64,000 bases of DNA, taken from NCBI GenBank assembly GCA_032622095.1, contig CP136063.1, forward strand, positions 37,422,106 through 37,486,105. The letters are read 5' to 3'. The first letter of the stretch is position 1; each line of letters opens with the position of its first letter. The position numbers were made by a program, and so were the translations under genes. Below are positions 45,310-57,522 of this stretch, piece by piece. A model generated the notes under the pieces. The model saw only the letters and a list, made by a program, of their open reading frames with translations, was not told the origin of the DNA and searched no databases. Source of the stretch: Siphonodentalium dalli. Its lineage: Eukaryota; Mollusca; Scaphopoda; Gadilida; Siphonodentaliidae.

Positions 45310-46110
45310 GCAATCTGATCTGTTTTCTGTCGGGTCGTCTTCAGCTTCTGTTGTAAACGCTTCATCTCCAGCTTTTTCCCTCCCCGTTGCCGCTGTTTCT
45401 CTGCTTCCTCTATATCTTCCTTCAGTTTCGAGATCTCAAGCTCAATGTATCGATCCTCCACAGGTACATCCCTGTGTTATTGCTCCGAATAATTTTCATT
45501 TGAACGTAACTTGGATTGTCCCGATGTCTGTTCCACATTATGATCATCAAATTCCACCGCACAGTGTTTGAATTTATGTGTCATTCCACTTCGAGTCTTA
45601 GAGTCTTCCCCACAATTTAAATCTGGTTCCTTCTAGGTCCTCATCTCCTTCATCAGTCATGTCTGGGATGTTTGTTATGATCACTGAACTGTCACTGTCA
45701 TGGACCTGGTGAGGAGAAGTCTGAGTATTATTACTAACCTGACACAGCAGCTGAGTAATTTATTGCTTGACCTCGTTCAGCTCCTTAAATACAGTGTCAA
45801 TACGACCATGTTCCGTGCGGATTTCCATTGTGATTGAAATTTGTCATCTAGCATCTTTTTCCATTCATTGTTCATTTTTGTCAAGTTTTGTGTCAAGAGT
45901 ACTTCTCAAACTGTCTTGCCATAACTTGGCATCATTTATTATTTTCGTGAGATTTTCCAACTGACCGGAGATGGTTGTAATATCAGCCATATTTGTTTGT
46001 TTTAGTTTGGGAATTGTTTTTGCTTGATTTTGGCGTCTCCCTTTTAGAATTGCGATCGCACTTTTTGTTGGGATTGGTGTCCATACTTTAGATATTAGAA
46101 TAATCACATA
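45310..46110 (-). pseudogene. Decayed coiled-coil ORF, LINE ORF1-like
   Basis: Minus-strand pieces in three frames read, in order: MADITTISGQLENLTKIIND, then LWQDSLRSTLDTKL (45990-45870), NNEWKKMLDDKFQSQ, HGRIDTVFKELNEVKQ, HDSDSSVIITNIPDM (near 45690) and finally a Lys/Glu-rich helix, EISKLKEDIEEAEKQRQRG (near 45430). Heptad-like spacing of Leu/Ile and the order of segments resemble coiled-coil ORF1 proteins of CR1-like LINEs, from memory. Several frameshifts and stops break it. The last helix may belong to something else. Confidence 0.4.
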
Positions 46111-46211
46111 TAGGTCTATTTAGATCAACAAAAGCTCAAATTGAGATTGTCAAGTTGAGCTAATAAGTAAGGATTGGATGAAAACAGGGACTTTCCTTCA
46201 TATTCTATTAA

Positions 46212-46603
46212 CCCTTTACCCAACAAACCGGCCAAAACCGGCCAAATAAAGCTTCAACAGCCTAAAATATCTTCGGTCTGTCTCAATAAAACCATACACA
46301 TATGGATAGCATTGGAACCGGCTCCTTGACCACATTGTGATAGTTACAGTTAGCCCTGTGCCAATGCATTCTCTTATATATGCGAGTCGACCATAGGTCG
46401 CCTCGCATATATAAGAGAATGCATTGGCCTAACAAAAATCTTTTTTTAACACTTTTTACCATTTTTTCTTACATTCTTTAACAATTTTATAATTTTTTAA
46501 TGTGTTAAGCCAATGCATTCTCTTATATATGCGAGGCGACCTATGGTCGACTCGCATATATAAGAGAATGCATTGGCACAGGGCCCTTCTGTTGGGTAAA
46601 GGG
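46212..46603. mobile_element. piggyBac-type MITE, copy E (392 bp)
   Basis: TTAA at 46208-46211 and 46604-46607, ends CCCTTTACCCAACA, both palindromic blocks intact. Very close in sequence to copies C and D. Confidence 0.85.
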
Positions 46604-46659
46604 TTAAAACCTGTATTGGGAAAGAGATATTTGTTGTTGATGCCAGCTTCCTTCCTGGC

Positions 46660-47028
46660 TTCACTGGAAGCAATGTAAAGCCCTATGGAATTCACTGGAA
46701 GCAATGTAAAGCCCTATGGAATTCACTGGAAGCAATGTAAAGCCCTATGGAATTCACTGGAAGCAATGTAAAGCCCTATGGAATTCACTGGAAGCAATGT
46801 AAAGCCCTATGGAATTCACTGGAAGCAATGTAAAGCCCTATGGAATTCACTGGAAGCAATGTAAAGCCCTATGGAATTCACTGGAAGCAATGTAAAGCCC
46901 TATGGAATTCACTGGAAGCAATGTAAAGCCCTATGGAATTCACTGGAAGCAATGTAAAGCCCTATGGAATTCACTGGAAGCAATGTAAAGCCCTATGGAA
47001 TTCACTGGAAGCAATGTAAAGCCCTATG
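46660..47028. repeat. 31-bp tandem array, about 12 copies
   Basis: The unit TTCACTGGAAGCAATGTAAA plus GCCCTATGGAA repeats almost without change. Its core also occurs once in each adjoining 360-bp unit, with an A-to-T difference (GCATTGTAAAGCCC), so this array grew from the edge of the 360-bp unit. Confidence 0.95.
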
Positions 47029-48447
47029 GAATTCGTAACTCGGCTATACATAGTCGGGCTCAGTTATTGGGCTGGTTTATATTTGGATTGGGATTGGGCT
47101 AAAAGATAAGAACAAGACAGTCAAGTGAGATAAGAGTGCTAGGTTGATTAGACAGATATTAGGTTTAAAACAAATAAGTAATAAGCATGTATAAAATAGA
47201 ATTAGTATAATTCCTACAAAACTTACTTATGCATGTAAATATATCACCGTCACAAATGTATGCTAAAGGTTCTTGAGCATTGGCCGGAATTATAGTGGGA
47301 ACTTGTCATGAACCCAGCAATTATAGTATAGTTCAATTAAACAAAGAATGCAAGTATCAATGTCATGGAAGCATTGTAAAGCCCTATGGAATTCGTAACT
47401 CGGCTATACATAGTCGGGCTCAGTTATTGGGCTGGTTTATATTTGGATTGGGATTGGGCTAAAAGATAAGAACAAGACAGTCAAGTGAGATAAGAGTGCT
47501 AGGTTGATTAGACAGATATTAGGTTTAAAACAAATAAGTAATAAGCATGTATAAAATAGAATTAGTATAATTCCTACAAAACTTACTTATGCATGTAAAT
47601 ATATCACCGTCACAAATGTATGCTAAAGGTTCTTGAGCATTGGCCGGAATTATAGTGGGAACTTGTCATGAACCCAGCAATTATAGTATAGTTCAATTAA
47701 ACAAAGAATGCAAGTATCAATGTCATGGAAGCATTGTAAAGCCCTATGGAATTCGTAACTCGGCTATACATAGTCGGGCTCAGTTATTGGGCTGGTTTAT
47801 ATTTGGATTGGGATTGGGCTAAAAGATAAGAACAAGACAGTCAAGTGAGATAAGAGTGCTAGGTTGATTAGACAGATATTAGGTTTAAAACAAATAAGTA
47901 ATAAGCATGTATAAAATAGAATTAGTATAATTCCTACAAAACTTACTTATGCATGTAAATATATCACCGTCACAAATGTATGCTAAAGGTTCTTGAGCAT
48001 TGGCCGGAATTATAGTGGGAACTTGTCATGAACCCAGCAATTATAGTATAGTTCAATTAAACAAAGAATGCAAGTATCAATGTCATGGAAGCATTGTAAA
48101 GCCCTATGGAATTCGTAACTCGGCTATACATAGTCGGGCTCAGTTATTGGGCTGGTTTATATTTGGATTGGGATTGGGCTAAAAGATAAGAACAAGACAG
48201 TCAAGTGAGATAAGAGTGCTAGGTTGATTAGACAGATATTAGGTTTAAAACAAATAAGTAATAAGCATGTATAAAATAGAATTAGTATAATTCCTACAAA
48301 ACTTACTTATGCATGTAAATATATCACCGTCACAAATGTATGCTAAAGGTTCTTGAGCATTGGCCGGAATTATAGTGGGAACTTGTCATGAACCCAGCAA
48401 TTATAGTATAGTTCCATTAAACAAAGAATGCAAGTATCAATGTCATT
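47029..48447. repeat. 360-bp tandem repeat, four near-identical units
   Basis: Units start near 47029, 47389, 47749 and 48109. The only differences I noticed are near the end of the last unit (GTTCCATTAA for GTTCAATTAA), which is also shorter. The identical 60-residue ORFs at 47280, 47640 and 48000 are repeats of one chance frame (360 is divisible by three). Such identity points to recent expansion, homogenisation or an assembly duplication. Confidence 0.95.
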
Positions 48448-48613
48448 GCAGCTCAACTCGAATCATTTTGGAAATGATTTGCGATGAACATGCAAATTGA
48501 GAACTCCCAGACTCATATGTAGTTCTGTGATGATCAGACAATGCAAGTTGTAATTGTGTCAAAGGATTTAATGATGCAAAGATAAAAATTACATGGCTGA
48601 CGGTCTAATCTTC

Positions 48614-48738
48614 AATCTGGAGATCACCCTGAAGCTGAGTGAGTAATCTGGAGGTCACCCTGAAGCTGAGTGAGTAATCTGGAGGTCACCCCGAAGCTGA
48701 GTGAGTAATCTGGAGGTCACCCTGAAGTTGAGTGATTA
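48614..48738. repeat. 31-bp tandem repeat, four copies
   Basis: AATCTGGAGGTCACCCTGAA plus GCTGAGTGAGT repeats four times. The sequence is unrelated to the 31-bp array at 46660. Confidence 0.95.
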
Positions 48739-49276
48739 ATTGGTTTCGGATGGAGAATGCAGCCTGTAAAGGATGTATTCATGCAAAGAGCTGCTTTCCA
48801 AGATGATAAAATGAGCAAAATTACAGGGTACTGGCAGTCATTGTTTTAAAAAGTATTTATGCTCTCTGGGTTGACGTTATACCAACTGGCCTTGTGATTT
48901 CTACCCTATGTCCCGGTTGGCTTGTTTATTGGAAGGACCACAACTATCAAGTCTGTTTCATATGGTTTATTGCGATATGATGGCTCAAAAGTCTGATACA
49001 GATACAAATTAGAAATAACCGAACATATTTAGAGTCCTTCCGATACAGGTGTGGGCCTATAGCGCCCAAAATGACAATGAATAACGAATAATGGTGAGTG
49101 AAATAACATTAACAATTGTCATATAATACATGTGCATAAAAATGTCTGTTCTAATTCAATACTTGAAGTTTAACAACTATTGATGCCGATATTGCATCTA
49201 GACCTTTCAACATTGAAACTTTAAAACTCGCGGCTTAATATTAACGGGATGGGTGGGTTTTCTAAATTGAAATGGA

Positions 49277-50160
49277 AAAGTTATGGAATTAAAAATTTTC
49301 AATTCAATACCCTTGAAAAGTCTGGAAAATGGGACCTTTTTTCACCCTACTATGGGAAAAGTCTTGAAAATAAGCTACCCCGAGATTCAAGGTCTTGAAA
49401 AGTCATGGAATATCACAAGGCCGAGTTCTTTGGTAAATAAACGCTGTTACTTTCCGATCTTATCGTGTAAGCTTGCGATACCATCTCCGTAGTCAGAGTT
49501 GAACTGCACGTTTTACGGTATGCCGAAACACGAATTGTCTCCCTTACCGAAACTCCTGTTTAAATGCTAAAAATATCAGAATTTGACCTAAATAGTAATA
49601 GTAAACAAATATGCCTGGAAACTGTCTTCCGTGACAAATGTTTGGATACCTAGTTTGAAGCATGGATAGATCGGGTACCATAGAACCGGATGAAGGTGAA
49701 ATGCTGACTGTGTGTTAAATCCGGAAAGTTGATAGATATTGCCAACATGGGTGAAGCGGCACTCATCAGCCACGCTAAATCAAAAAATCACATGGATGGC
49801 ATAACAAACATGAAAAGTAACGGCACGAAGATGGCAGATTTTCTCAAACCTAAAACGACACCAGATCAAAAGGAAAAACCAAAAGCTGCCTCCATAAGTG
49901 AGTGTGTTGCAACTGCAAAAGAGGTTTTGCAATCTGAGACTCTGTGGACTCTACACACAATTTCAACACACTCATCCTATAATTCGAATTCAAATGCAAG
50001 TGACCTGTTCAAGAAAATGTTCCCAGACAGCGCGGTGGCTAGAAATTTCCATTGCGGTGAGAGGTATGGAAAAGTTATGGAATTTTTTCACTGAAAAGTC
50101 TTGGAAAATTTGTCCGAAAGTTTTGAAAAAGTATGGAAAATTTATGGAATTTTACTCTCA
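49277..50160 (+). repeat. GGAAAAGTTATGGAATT-type flanks around a zinc-finger fragment
   Basis: Degenerate phrases such as GAAAAGTTATGGAATT and GAAAAGTCTTGGAAAAT occur on both sides (49277-49430 and 50062-50155) in the same orientation. This may be one decayed element with repetitive sub-ends. Confidence 0.4.
49708..50094 (+). pseudogene. hAT-related zinc-finger protein fragment
   Basis: The frame reads ANMGEAALISHAKSKNHMDG, a finger half resembling the N-terminal zinc finger of hAT-like proteins (His pair HAKSKNH). It continues with a Lys/Pro linker, ETLWTLHTISTHSSYNSNSN and ASDLFKKMFPDSAVARNF. I recall this order (zinc finger, then a 'TLW...SHxSYNS...LFxxMFPDS' block) from transposon-derived invertebrate proteins. 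The first Cys pair is absent, a stop lies just upstream, and the rest of the protein is missing. Function is unknown. Confidence 0.5.
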
Positions 50161-50164
50161 GCTA

Positions 50165-52485
50165 GGTGTATGAACCCTGTAATCAAAGCAGGATACTCCT
50201 GAAGTATCTCCTTTGTTGAATGAGACTTAATATACCCTTCTCTGATCCTTTTGGTTCTTTTCATCCTGTCCATTATAGATTTCATATTTGGTTTTGTTTT
50301 CAAACATTCAACTTTTATTAATTGTACATGTTTAGTTAAACTTTCTCATCCTCTGGTTCTGCTTCATTATCTTGATACTGAAAAAAAGTGAACACCATCA
50401 AATAAATGACAAAATTTCATTTTGAGTCATAAACTGTCAGTCAGTCAGTGTGAAAAGTGCAAAGGTGTACAACTCAGATCTGTGCATTTCATCTGAAGTA
50501 TATCAAAAGAGGAAGTACAACAATTTATTATTGAACCAAATTGAAACTCAAATCTTTTAAATATCTATCAATTCCGTGCTGATTCCTTGCTGGAAGATTT
50601 TTCCACAACAGAATTACTCCCTACACTACATGTTCGGATAGAGAAGTCATTCGCAATCTCCGTGCACCAATGTGGCCTCGTTTTTGGAAGCCCAAGAAGT
50701 ATGTGAACTTTGCGCCATTTTTGATTTTTTTTCTTTTCGTGGTATTTACAACATGACCTGTGCGACAATGGTCATGTGACAGCTATGATCGCACACGTTG
50801 CCAAGGTCACGCCACAATTTTCCTGCTAAAATCAAACAGCACTTGATTGCTACGATTGGGCTACAATATTGTCGTGAGCATGCGTATTGGATGCTCCACC
50901 TGCGATTTTCCCCACTTACATTTTATCGACCGGATGAGACTTTAGCCCACATATTTATTTCAATTTGAAATGCCATATTTTCTCTAAAAATTGCAATCAA
51001 TGGAGAAAGATTGATATTAATGCTACAAGTCTACATGTATAGAAAATGGTCGCACACAATTTTATATCTATAATAGCCTAGGTACATGTACCAGGAGTTT
51101 CATATGAGAAGAAATTTTTGAAAATGTTTCTCAAAAGTGGGCCAAAGTCATCCTGTTCTATGGTACCACTAGTCTTGACTCTTGTCAGATCATACCGATG
51201 TCCACGTGAGTCGTGACCTTGGAAGTTGGAGTTGACTAAATTATAGTTTATACTTACCAATAAATGCTTCTACCAAAGTTTCCAAATCGTTGTCGCTTAG
51301 CCATTTGATGACTCTGTCAGTTTTCCATACTGACCCCAATGGTGTGTCTGAAAATTCTGGCTCAGCATCCATTAGTTTAAAATTATAGGCAAACCAGCGA
51401 AAATTCCGACTAAAGAAGTCTGCAAGATACGCATCTCCTACCCGTCACAAGAAACGGAACTCCAGTCGGCACATAATGGTTTTTCGTGGGCAATCTATGT
51501 AAAAAATTGGAATTTGGCAATGGCAACGATATCGGTGTGAAAAACCAAAGGTATTTCATAATTGTGAGAGTGAACAAAGGAATTGGGGATTGAAACTTAT
51601 GATCATATAATAAATGGAATTATAATGCTGGTCCAATGTTGGGCCATCGGTAACCGCCCTTGAGAACCAGACCCTCAGTTACCATTTTTCAAAACTTTTT
51701 GTGGTCTCTCCCATGGATGGTGAACTATTTATTCATTGAAAATTCTGCATGTTTGCTAGAAGAACAGTTACTTGATGGAGGCATGTTGTAACAATATTCG
51801 GCCACATAAGTTTGATATCGAATCGACAAAAAATTTATGTTGCAGTCACATGCTATCGGCAATCAACGAATTTGCCAATTGTGTACCAATATTTGATCGG
51901 TTCTACTAAACGCAGAAAGTCCCCGGTAAATGCAGCAAGTCCCTGGTAAATGCAGCAAGTCCCTCTCGATCACGGCGGATTAATCATGAGTGTTTACACA
52001 ACGATATGTTTAATCAGTGGAGGTGCTGATTACAAAGGGCTTTAATCAAAGGACTTTAATTTAATTAATTAATATACTGATTAATTATACTGATAGATTA
52101 TTGAAGGGAATTGGACTGAATTGTGGGACTGAATCATTGAATGATAAAATTAAGAGTAAGCAAGTAACAGTCGAGAATAACAACAAAAGATATATAGAGC
52201 GCAGTTTTGTAAATATACATGTACCTGTATATATAGCAGTGAGCTGAAAGGAAAGTTTATTAGAATATGGCCAGTACGGAAGGGGAAAAACCATTTATGT
52301 ATTGAGGCATTCGTTTGGGAAGATTTTATGGAATAAAAAATATTTGGATACATATATTAAAATTGTTTTGTTTATCTGTTTTATTTCACTGTCCGGTCCT
52401 GAAAACTTTGCTATGAGGGATTGTGGTAGTCTTTGCCATTCGTTTTCTCTTTTGTTGTCCCATTTTTCTTCCTGCTATAACAGCT
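50165..52485. other. Mostly unassigned
   Basis: Apart from a short 21-bp repeat (51910-51965, CAGCAAGTCCCTGGTAAATG), I see no gene, RNA or element end. ORFs at 50568, 51078 and 52085-52487 have no motif. Confidence 0.4.
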
Positions 52486-52493
52486 GAAATTAC

Positions 52494-53650
52494 TAGTGAT
52501 GAGCCGATAATCGGGAACGACAATCGGAATCGGCTGATTGTGGCCCATCGGATGACAATTGGTACTCGGGTTTGAACATCGGGATTTCCGATTGTCTAAA
52601 TAATAAATAGGTGCTTGTTTTTCTTCAATAAACTGTTTTAAATATGACGATGTTTTGTTGAATAAATGACCAGTAAACATGGGGAAAGTGATGCCAAACA
52701 CAAACTTGATATACAGACATGTCCTCTTCAATACCCCGGCCGTACCTGGGTCTATGTTTGAACAATATATTAGTGGGGATCACCGGGAAGCATGTGACAC
52801 TTTGTGTTAGAGTGAGGCTGCAAGCATGACGCCGTGATTGCGCATAATCATTAATTATTGGCATACCGGAACAGTCGTTTCAGTCGATTGATTTCGTTAT
52901 CATTATGATGTACACAACGTACATATCATGGGACTCATGTACGCCCATAGGTAACTTTATTGTTCGTCAACATGTAGACATTTTGATTTATGTCAGACTA
53001 TCAAAAATCAAGATGTATGCATATAGAGTACAACAGAGCTATCTATATAGTACATACAGCGTAACAGGTATAAACTATACTATAGAAACCGATAGTGCAT
53101 GTCATGTGACTTTAAATAGTCAAAGACAATGTCATTCCATCCAGTCAGCCTTGTGTGACGTCACGTATAGGTCACCACCAATGATTATTATGATGACCAC
53201 GCTGAAATCGAATCGTGTCTGTGAAATTGACATGAACATGGTGTAACTTGCAACTAGTTCAGTCGGCTCGTTTCCTTTGATGTGATGTCTTTGAATTGGG
53301 ATCAAAGAAAAATGCCGTTTGATGAATTGTTATCAAAAACGAACCGTGGACGTGGCTACAAACTTTCAAACAATTTGTTGTAGAATAGCCTAAAATACAT
53401 GGGTAAGTTGCCTGTATTGGATCACAAGTCCGCCCATGCCCACCTATATACTTTCCCAAACATATATTTATGTATACTGTGTACTGGCATATTACTTCGT
53501 CTGTTGCTTGCTTCTAATTCTAAGTATTATATAACACATATAACATATTCCGCTATAATTATTGAAATAATCGGAATCGGCCCCTGAATCGGCCGATTGT
53601 GATCTCAAACAATCGGAGCAAGGCTCTATATGACAATCGGCTCATCACTA
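52494..53650. mobile_element. hAT non-autonomous element, 1157 bp, TSD GAAATTAC
   Basis: The 8-bp direct repeat GAAATTAC lies at 52486-52493 and 53651-53658. The ends are TAGTGATGAGCCGAT and its exact complement, with ATCGG/CCGAT subterminal motifs on both sides. The interior ORFs (52411-53587) are short and without hAT motifs. Confidence 0.9.
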
Positions 53651-53725
53651 GAAATTACCATCCTCTGGCTCTCTGTTGTTCTCAGCATCTCCTCGTGGAC
53701 TGGCTTTATTTCTCTTAAAAATCTA

Positions 53726-54660
53726 TTAAAATGTAGTGTTAGGTTTGCTGGCAGTTGCGGACTTCAATGTTGACGGTTTTGTTTGACAAATCATACCAGT
53801 CGCTGTAGGCGTAGTGTTAGTTTTGCTGGCAGTTGCGGACTTCAATGTTGACGGTTTTGTTTGACGAATCATACCAGTCGCCGTAGGCGTAGTGTTAGGT
53901 TTGCTTGCAGTTGATAAATTGAACACTTTCCTTGAAAAGATTTGCTTTGGTTTCAGTTCACTAATGTGTGTTGCTGACCCAGTTGCCACTGGTAACTCAT
54001 CACAGGGCCTTATGTTCTCTAAATTGAGAGATTTTATGTTATTTCTGCGTACATTTTAGACGGCTGCCTCAGAAACAGACCTTGGCCTAATGTTAGCCCA
54101 GTTTGGCTTTTTATGGTCAACAGGGAACCACGTTCAAAATAAAATTTCTGATTACTTTTGCCAGAAGACGGAGAAGTTCGTTCTGAACTACGTGCAGACT
54201 TGACTCTGTTGCCAATTTCTTTGTCATTCTGGTATTTCCTTCGGTTGCCAAGCCTCTTCTTCAGATTATCCCATAACGCATATCTATGACTCGACAAAGC
54301 TGGACATGCGCGTAAAATAAATTTTTTTAAAAGCGTCTTTTTTTTCTTGAGATGTCAACAACTTTTGCTGCTTTTGCACCATCTCTGATCAGATTAGCAT
54401 AATATGACTGCGCTTCGGTAGGCCTGCCTCTTAATTCTTTTTTCGACATCTCATCTATGCTATACGGGCTTTGCCTTTGTGATCTGACATCCACATCATA
54501 CTCATCTGTGCTCATGTCAGACTGCTCTGTATCTTCTTCTGTTGAGGCCTCAACATCACCTTCTGCATGTAGATCTACTGGACCGTCTGGTGTTCCACTT
54601 TCCATCTTCATTTTTTCTTGGATCTGTAGGAACTTAAACCTGTCCATGAAAACTTCTGGG
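53726..54660 (-). pseudogene. Unrecognised minus-strand coding remnant with 26-residue repeat
   Basis: Three minus-strand frames in order (54647-54327, 54297-54034, 53989-53726) may form one broken gene. The first is acidic (EDTEQSDMSTDEYDVD) and ends in a basic KVVDISRKKR. The second is basic (HRYALWDNLKKRLGNRRKY). The third ends in a 26-residue repeat (TASKPNTTPTATGMI plus RQTKPSTLKSA), 2.4 copies from a 78-bp DNA repeat at 53734-53917. No domain is recognised. The start at 54647 lies only 34 bp from the divergent protease relic, so both may be parts of one transposon. Confidence 0.35.
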
Positions 54661-54680
54661 AAAATATCCGCTATATAAAC

Positions 54681-55158
54681 ATGGCACAGATTCTGTTGAA
54701 GGACAAATTTCCAAATGTTGATGGACTTAAAAACTGTGCAGTGTTTGCAGGAAAATTCATATGATATCCCTCAATCTGAATTTGTTCAGATAATCAACTC
54801 ATCTGGCAATAATCACTGGGTCACCTTTTCTACAGTAGGATGTGAACCTGGAACTATTGAAGTTTGACAGTCTGTACAGATCTGTCGCCTACCCTAAGGC
54901 TACTAATTAAAGACTTATTACAAACAGAAACCAAATATTGTTTTCGCAGAAACAACTAGACAACTGAACACAGCAGACTGTGGACTTTTTGCAGTTGCGC
55001 ATGCTTTCCATGTCTTGAATGGAGATGTGTCAGGACTGAGTTTGTGTTCATCCAAGCTGAGAATTCACTTAGCGAACTGTTTCAGTAAAGGTTATATTGC
55101 ACCTTTTCCACAGTCTCTGAATGTGTCAAAGTTACCATATAAATGCATTTCATTATAA
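54681..55158 (+). pseudogene. Ulp1-like (C48) cysteine protease pseudogene
   Basis: The frame begins ATG at 54681 (MAQILLKDKFPNVDGLKN), shifts, then reads FVQIINSSGNNHWVTFSTVG with the catalytic His of an NHWV motif. After another break comes DSLYRSV (catalytic Asp side), then TADCGLFAVAHAFHVLNG with the catalytic Cys of DCG. It ends FPQSLNVSKLPYKCISL. The H-D-C order matches Ulp1/SENP-type proteases, many of which occur in animal DNA transposons. At least two frameshifts break it. Only the catalytic half is present. Confidence 0.6.
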
Positions 55159-55295
55159 AGTAGAGTAGGAACTTCATTCAAGTTCATCATTCATGAAATA
55201 GTAAATAGCATATTTTATCATCTTGAAATTTTTGCTCATTCTGATGTGGCAGGTTGTCCTTTCCTTTCACAATTGGCTCCAAATGTAAGAGTTTA

Positions 55296-55634
55296 AAGGT
55301 ACTCAATCTGATCAGATGCTTCTAAATTACTATTTCTTTGGCGTTGGGGGGTGGGGGGGGGGGGTAAACAATATCTGATTCAAGTCGAGGAACCCACCCA
55401 TCAAAGCTCAGAGTGATTAGATATCGATGTTTGAAATTTTCTGTTTCTATTGATAATTCGAAAATCAAGTGGTTACTATACAATAGAAACAGCAAATTTC
55501 AAACATCAATATCTAATCAATCTGAGCTTTGATGGGTGGGTTCCTCGACTTGAATCAAATATTTTTACCCCCCCCCCCCCCCCCCAAGCCAAAGAAATAG
55601 TAATTTAGGACCCTCTGATCGGATTGAGTACCTT
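55296..55634. mobile_element. Long foldback MITE, arms ~160 bp
   Basis: The two halves are near-perfect inverted copies: AAAGGTACTCAATC at the left end and its complement at the right. The inner arms include CGAGGAACCCACCCATCAAA and TTTGAAATTT motifs, with a loop of about 20-30 bp near 55460. A G-run (55346-55361) on the left faces a C-run (55568-55587) on the right. Related shorter copies lie at 6349-6522 and 28642-28830. A target duplication is not clear. Confidence 0.8.
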
Positions 55635-55639
55635 ACATT

Positions 55640-56770
55640 TTTATGAAAACATTTGAGTTAGAATTTTTATGCAAAAATTATAGTACAGTAATACAGATTG
55701 TATTCCACTTGCATTTAGGTGTTTAGTAAACTCACAATCATTGAGCATCCAAAACATATGTCTGAATCATATTTGAACAGTGGTATTTGCAATTTCTGAT
55801 ATGTGTCTTTGCTGATAAACCCCCCCTCATATGTTTAATGTATCAAAGATATTGCTACCAAACTGATAAAAAATCAGATAAGCACTTCTTCCCATTTCAC
55901 AGTGAAGCTTCCTGATCACTACTATATCTACTATTAATGTTACATTAGCAGTAATTTTGGTAGTTATTCCTTTATGCATTGAGATTTTGAGATCCAAATA
56001 ACTGAATACAAAATTTAGATAAAAAATAATTTCTGAGGTATGAATAGCAAAACTATAATAAACTATTAACCAAAACCAAAACATCATAAACATAAGAATA
56101 AATGTTAATTATGTTGTTTCTTCTGAAACAGGGGTTTTAAAACGGGGCAAGTTTTTCATGGAATACTGCATCCCATTGTTGTTTGTTCATTTTTTTTCTT
56201 TTTGCTTGTTGGTGTCATTTTTGTCAATGTTTCTGCTTGTACACATTGTTACTGTTTCAACACTCTCTTGTATATGAGTATAGTAATATATTAAATAAAT
56301 ATATCTAAAGTTTCCAGTTATTTATCTTCATTCTTAATCATGTCAACACATATTTCCAATTCAATTTCCCCAAACTTACACCCTAATCCAACATATCCAG
56401 ACCTAAATTGAGTTGAGTAAGAAAGCCAGGGTTAGGGATGTGTCCCTTTCATTACCCATCCTCCATCTTTCCCCAACACCATTAATGACCAAACCAAAAA
56501 TCTCTATATAAAGTCACCCCATCGTGCTTTTGACTACATTTGACTATATCTATTCATCTTCCCACCTAAATTAACTCCACATAAGCTTTAAACAGTTGAC
56601 TGAATTTCTCGTAACTGTGCTGTATTTGAAGCTGATAACCAGAGAAAAACATTAGATGAAATATCTCCTAGCTGTTAACCTGGACATTTCCACCCCACCC
56701 CCTTAAGTCTGACTAAAAAAATGTTTTCTCACAATCAATTTCTTGCTGTTTCATCTATTATATATTTTGA
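55640..56770. other. No recognisable feature
   Basis: AT-rich DNA; the minus-strand ORF at 55827-56093 is hydrophobic and without motif. Confidence 0.4.
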
Positions 56771-56777
56771 AAGATCT

Positions 56778-56816
56778 GTGTGTGTGTGTGTGTATCTATC
56801 TATCTGGCTGTCTGTC
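56778..56816. repeat. Simple repeat (TG)n (ATCT)n
   Basis: TG repeats followed by ATCT repeats directly before the Helitron-like element. Confidence 0.85.
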
Positions 56817-56821
56817 AGTAA

Positions 56822-57522
56822 TCGATGGACTCAAATACGGCTGAGCCAATTTCGATGAAACTTGGTATGTGGGGGTATTTTCGGGTCAGGACTAACATAG
56901 GCCTATTAATTTGTCCGTGCGAGGTCAACTTTTCACGTGCCGAGGTCAAATCTGTTTTTACGCCGTTTTGCGCTAATATATTTCAGTTCGGTGCTTACAA
57001 ATCGATTCGAAACAGCGCGAATAATAACATGCCAGTCATAATAATGACACTATGAGAATCTTTCGTATTTCCTCTTTCCAACGATATATAATATGTATGT
57101 ATCCGTTTTAGTTATCTGCCTCAATTATTAAGAAGAAGTGGTACGATCTTCTATCAGGGTAAAAACAATGCGTAACTTCTATGACGTCGTTAGAGGTCAT
57201 AAAGTTAGATCACGTTAACTCTTAACCTGCCGATGCATTTGACTGTTTCAGACGTCTTGGCGATATCTCGGGCACCGATGGTAATTTATCTTTACGTTGA
57301 AACTTGATAATTAATGAGCGTGTGTATATGAGGCGCGTTTATATACTTGAGTGGAAATCAAATCGGGTTAAAAGGTCAAATCGGGTAAAACCGGATGGAT
57401 TTCGACGGGTACTTTTGTTCGGGCAGTGTTTTGGACGGGTCAAATCGTGACCCCACTTGACATTGGCCTTCAAAATAGACAATTCAAGGTCAAAGCCCGG
57501 ACGAAGTCGGGTCACCTTCTAG
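56822..57522 (+). mobile_element. Helitron-like non-autonomous element
   Basis: The right end has a hairpin CCCGGACGAAGTCGGG (57496-57511) followed seven bases later by CTAG (57519-57522) and a T, matching Helitron 3' ends. The start, around GACTCAAATACGGCTGAGCC, is inferred from the repeat's opening phrase and the adjacent simple repeat. The inner phrases GGATTTCGACGGGTACTTTT and GTTTTGGACGGGTCAAATCG recur at 39190-39640. No Rep/helicase coding. Confidence 0.55.

Noticed and set aside
47280-48182. Three identical 60-residue ORFs as a tandem gene family
   Set aside because: They are the same chance frame copied by the 360-bp repeat; the DNA identity extends over the whole unit, not just the frame.
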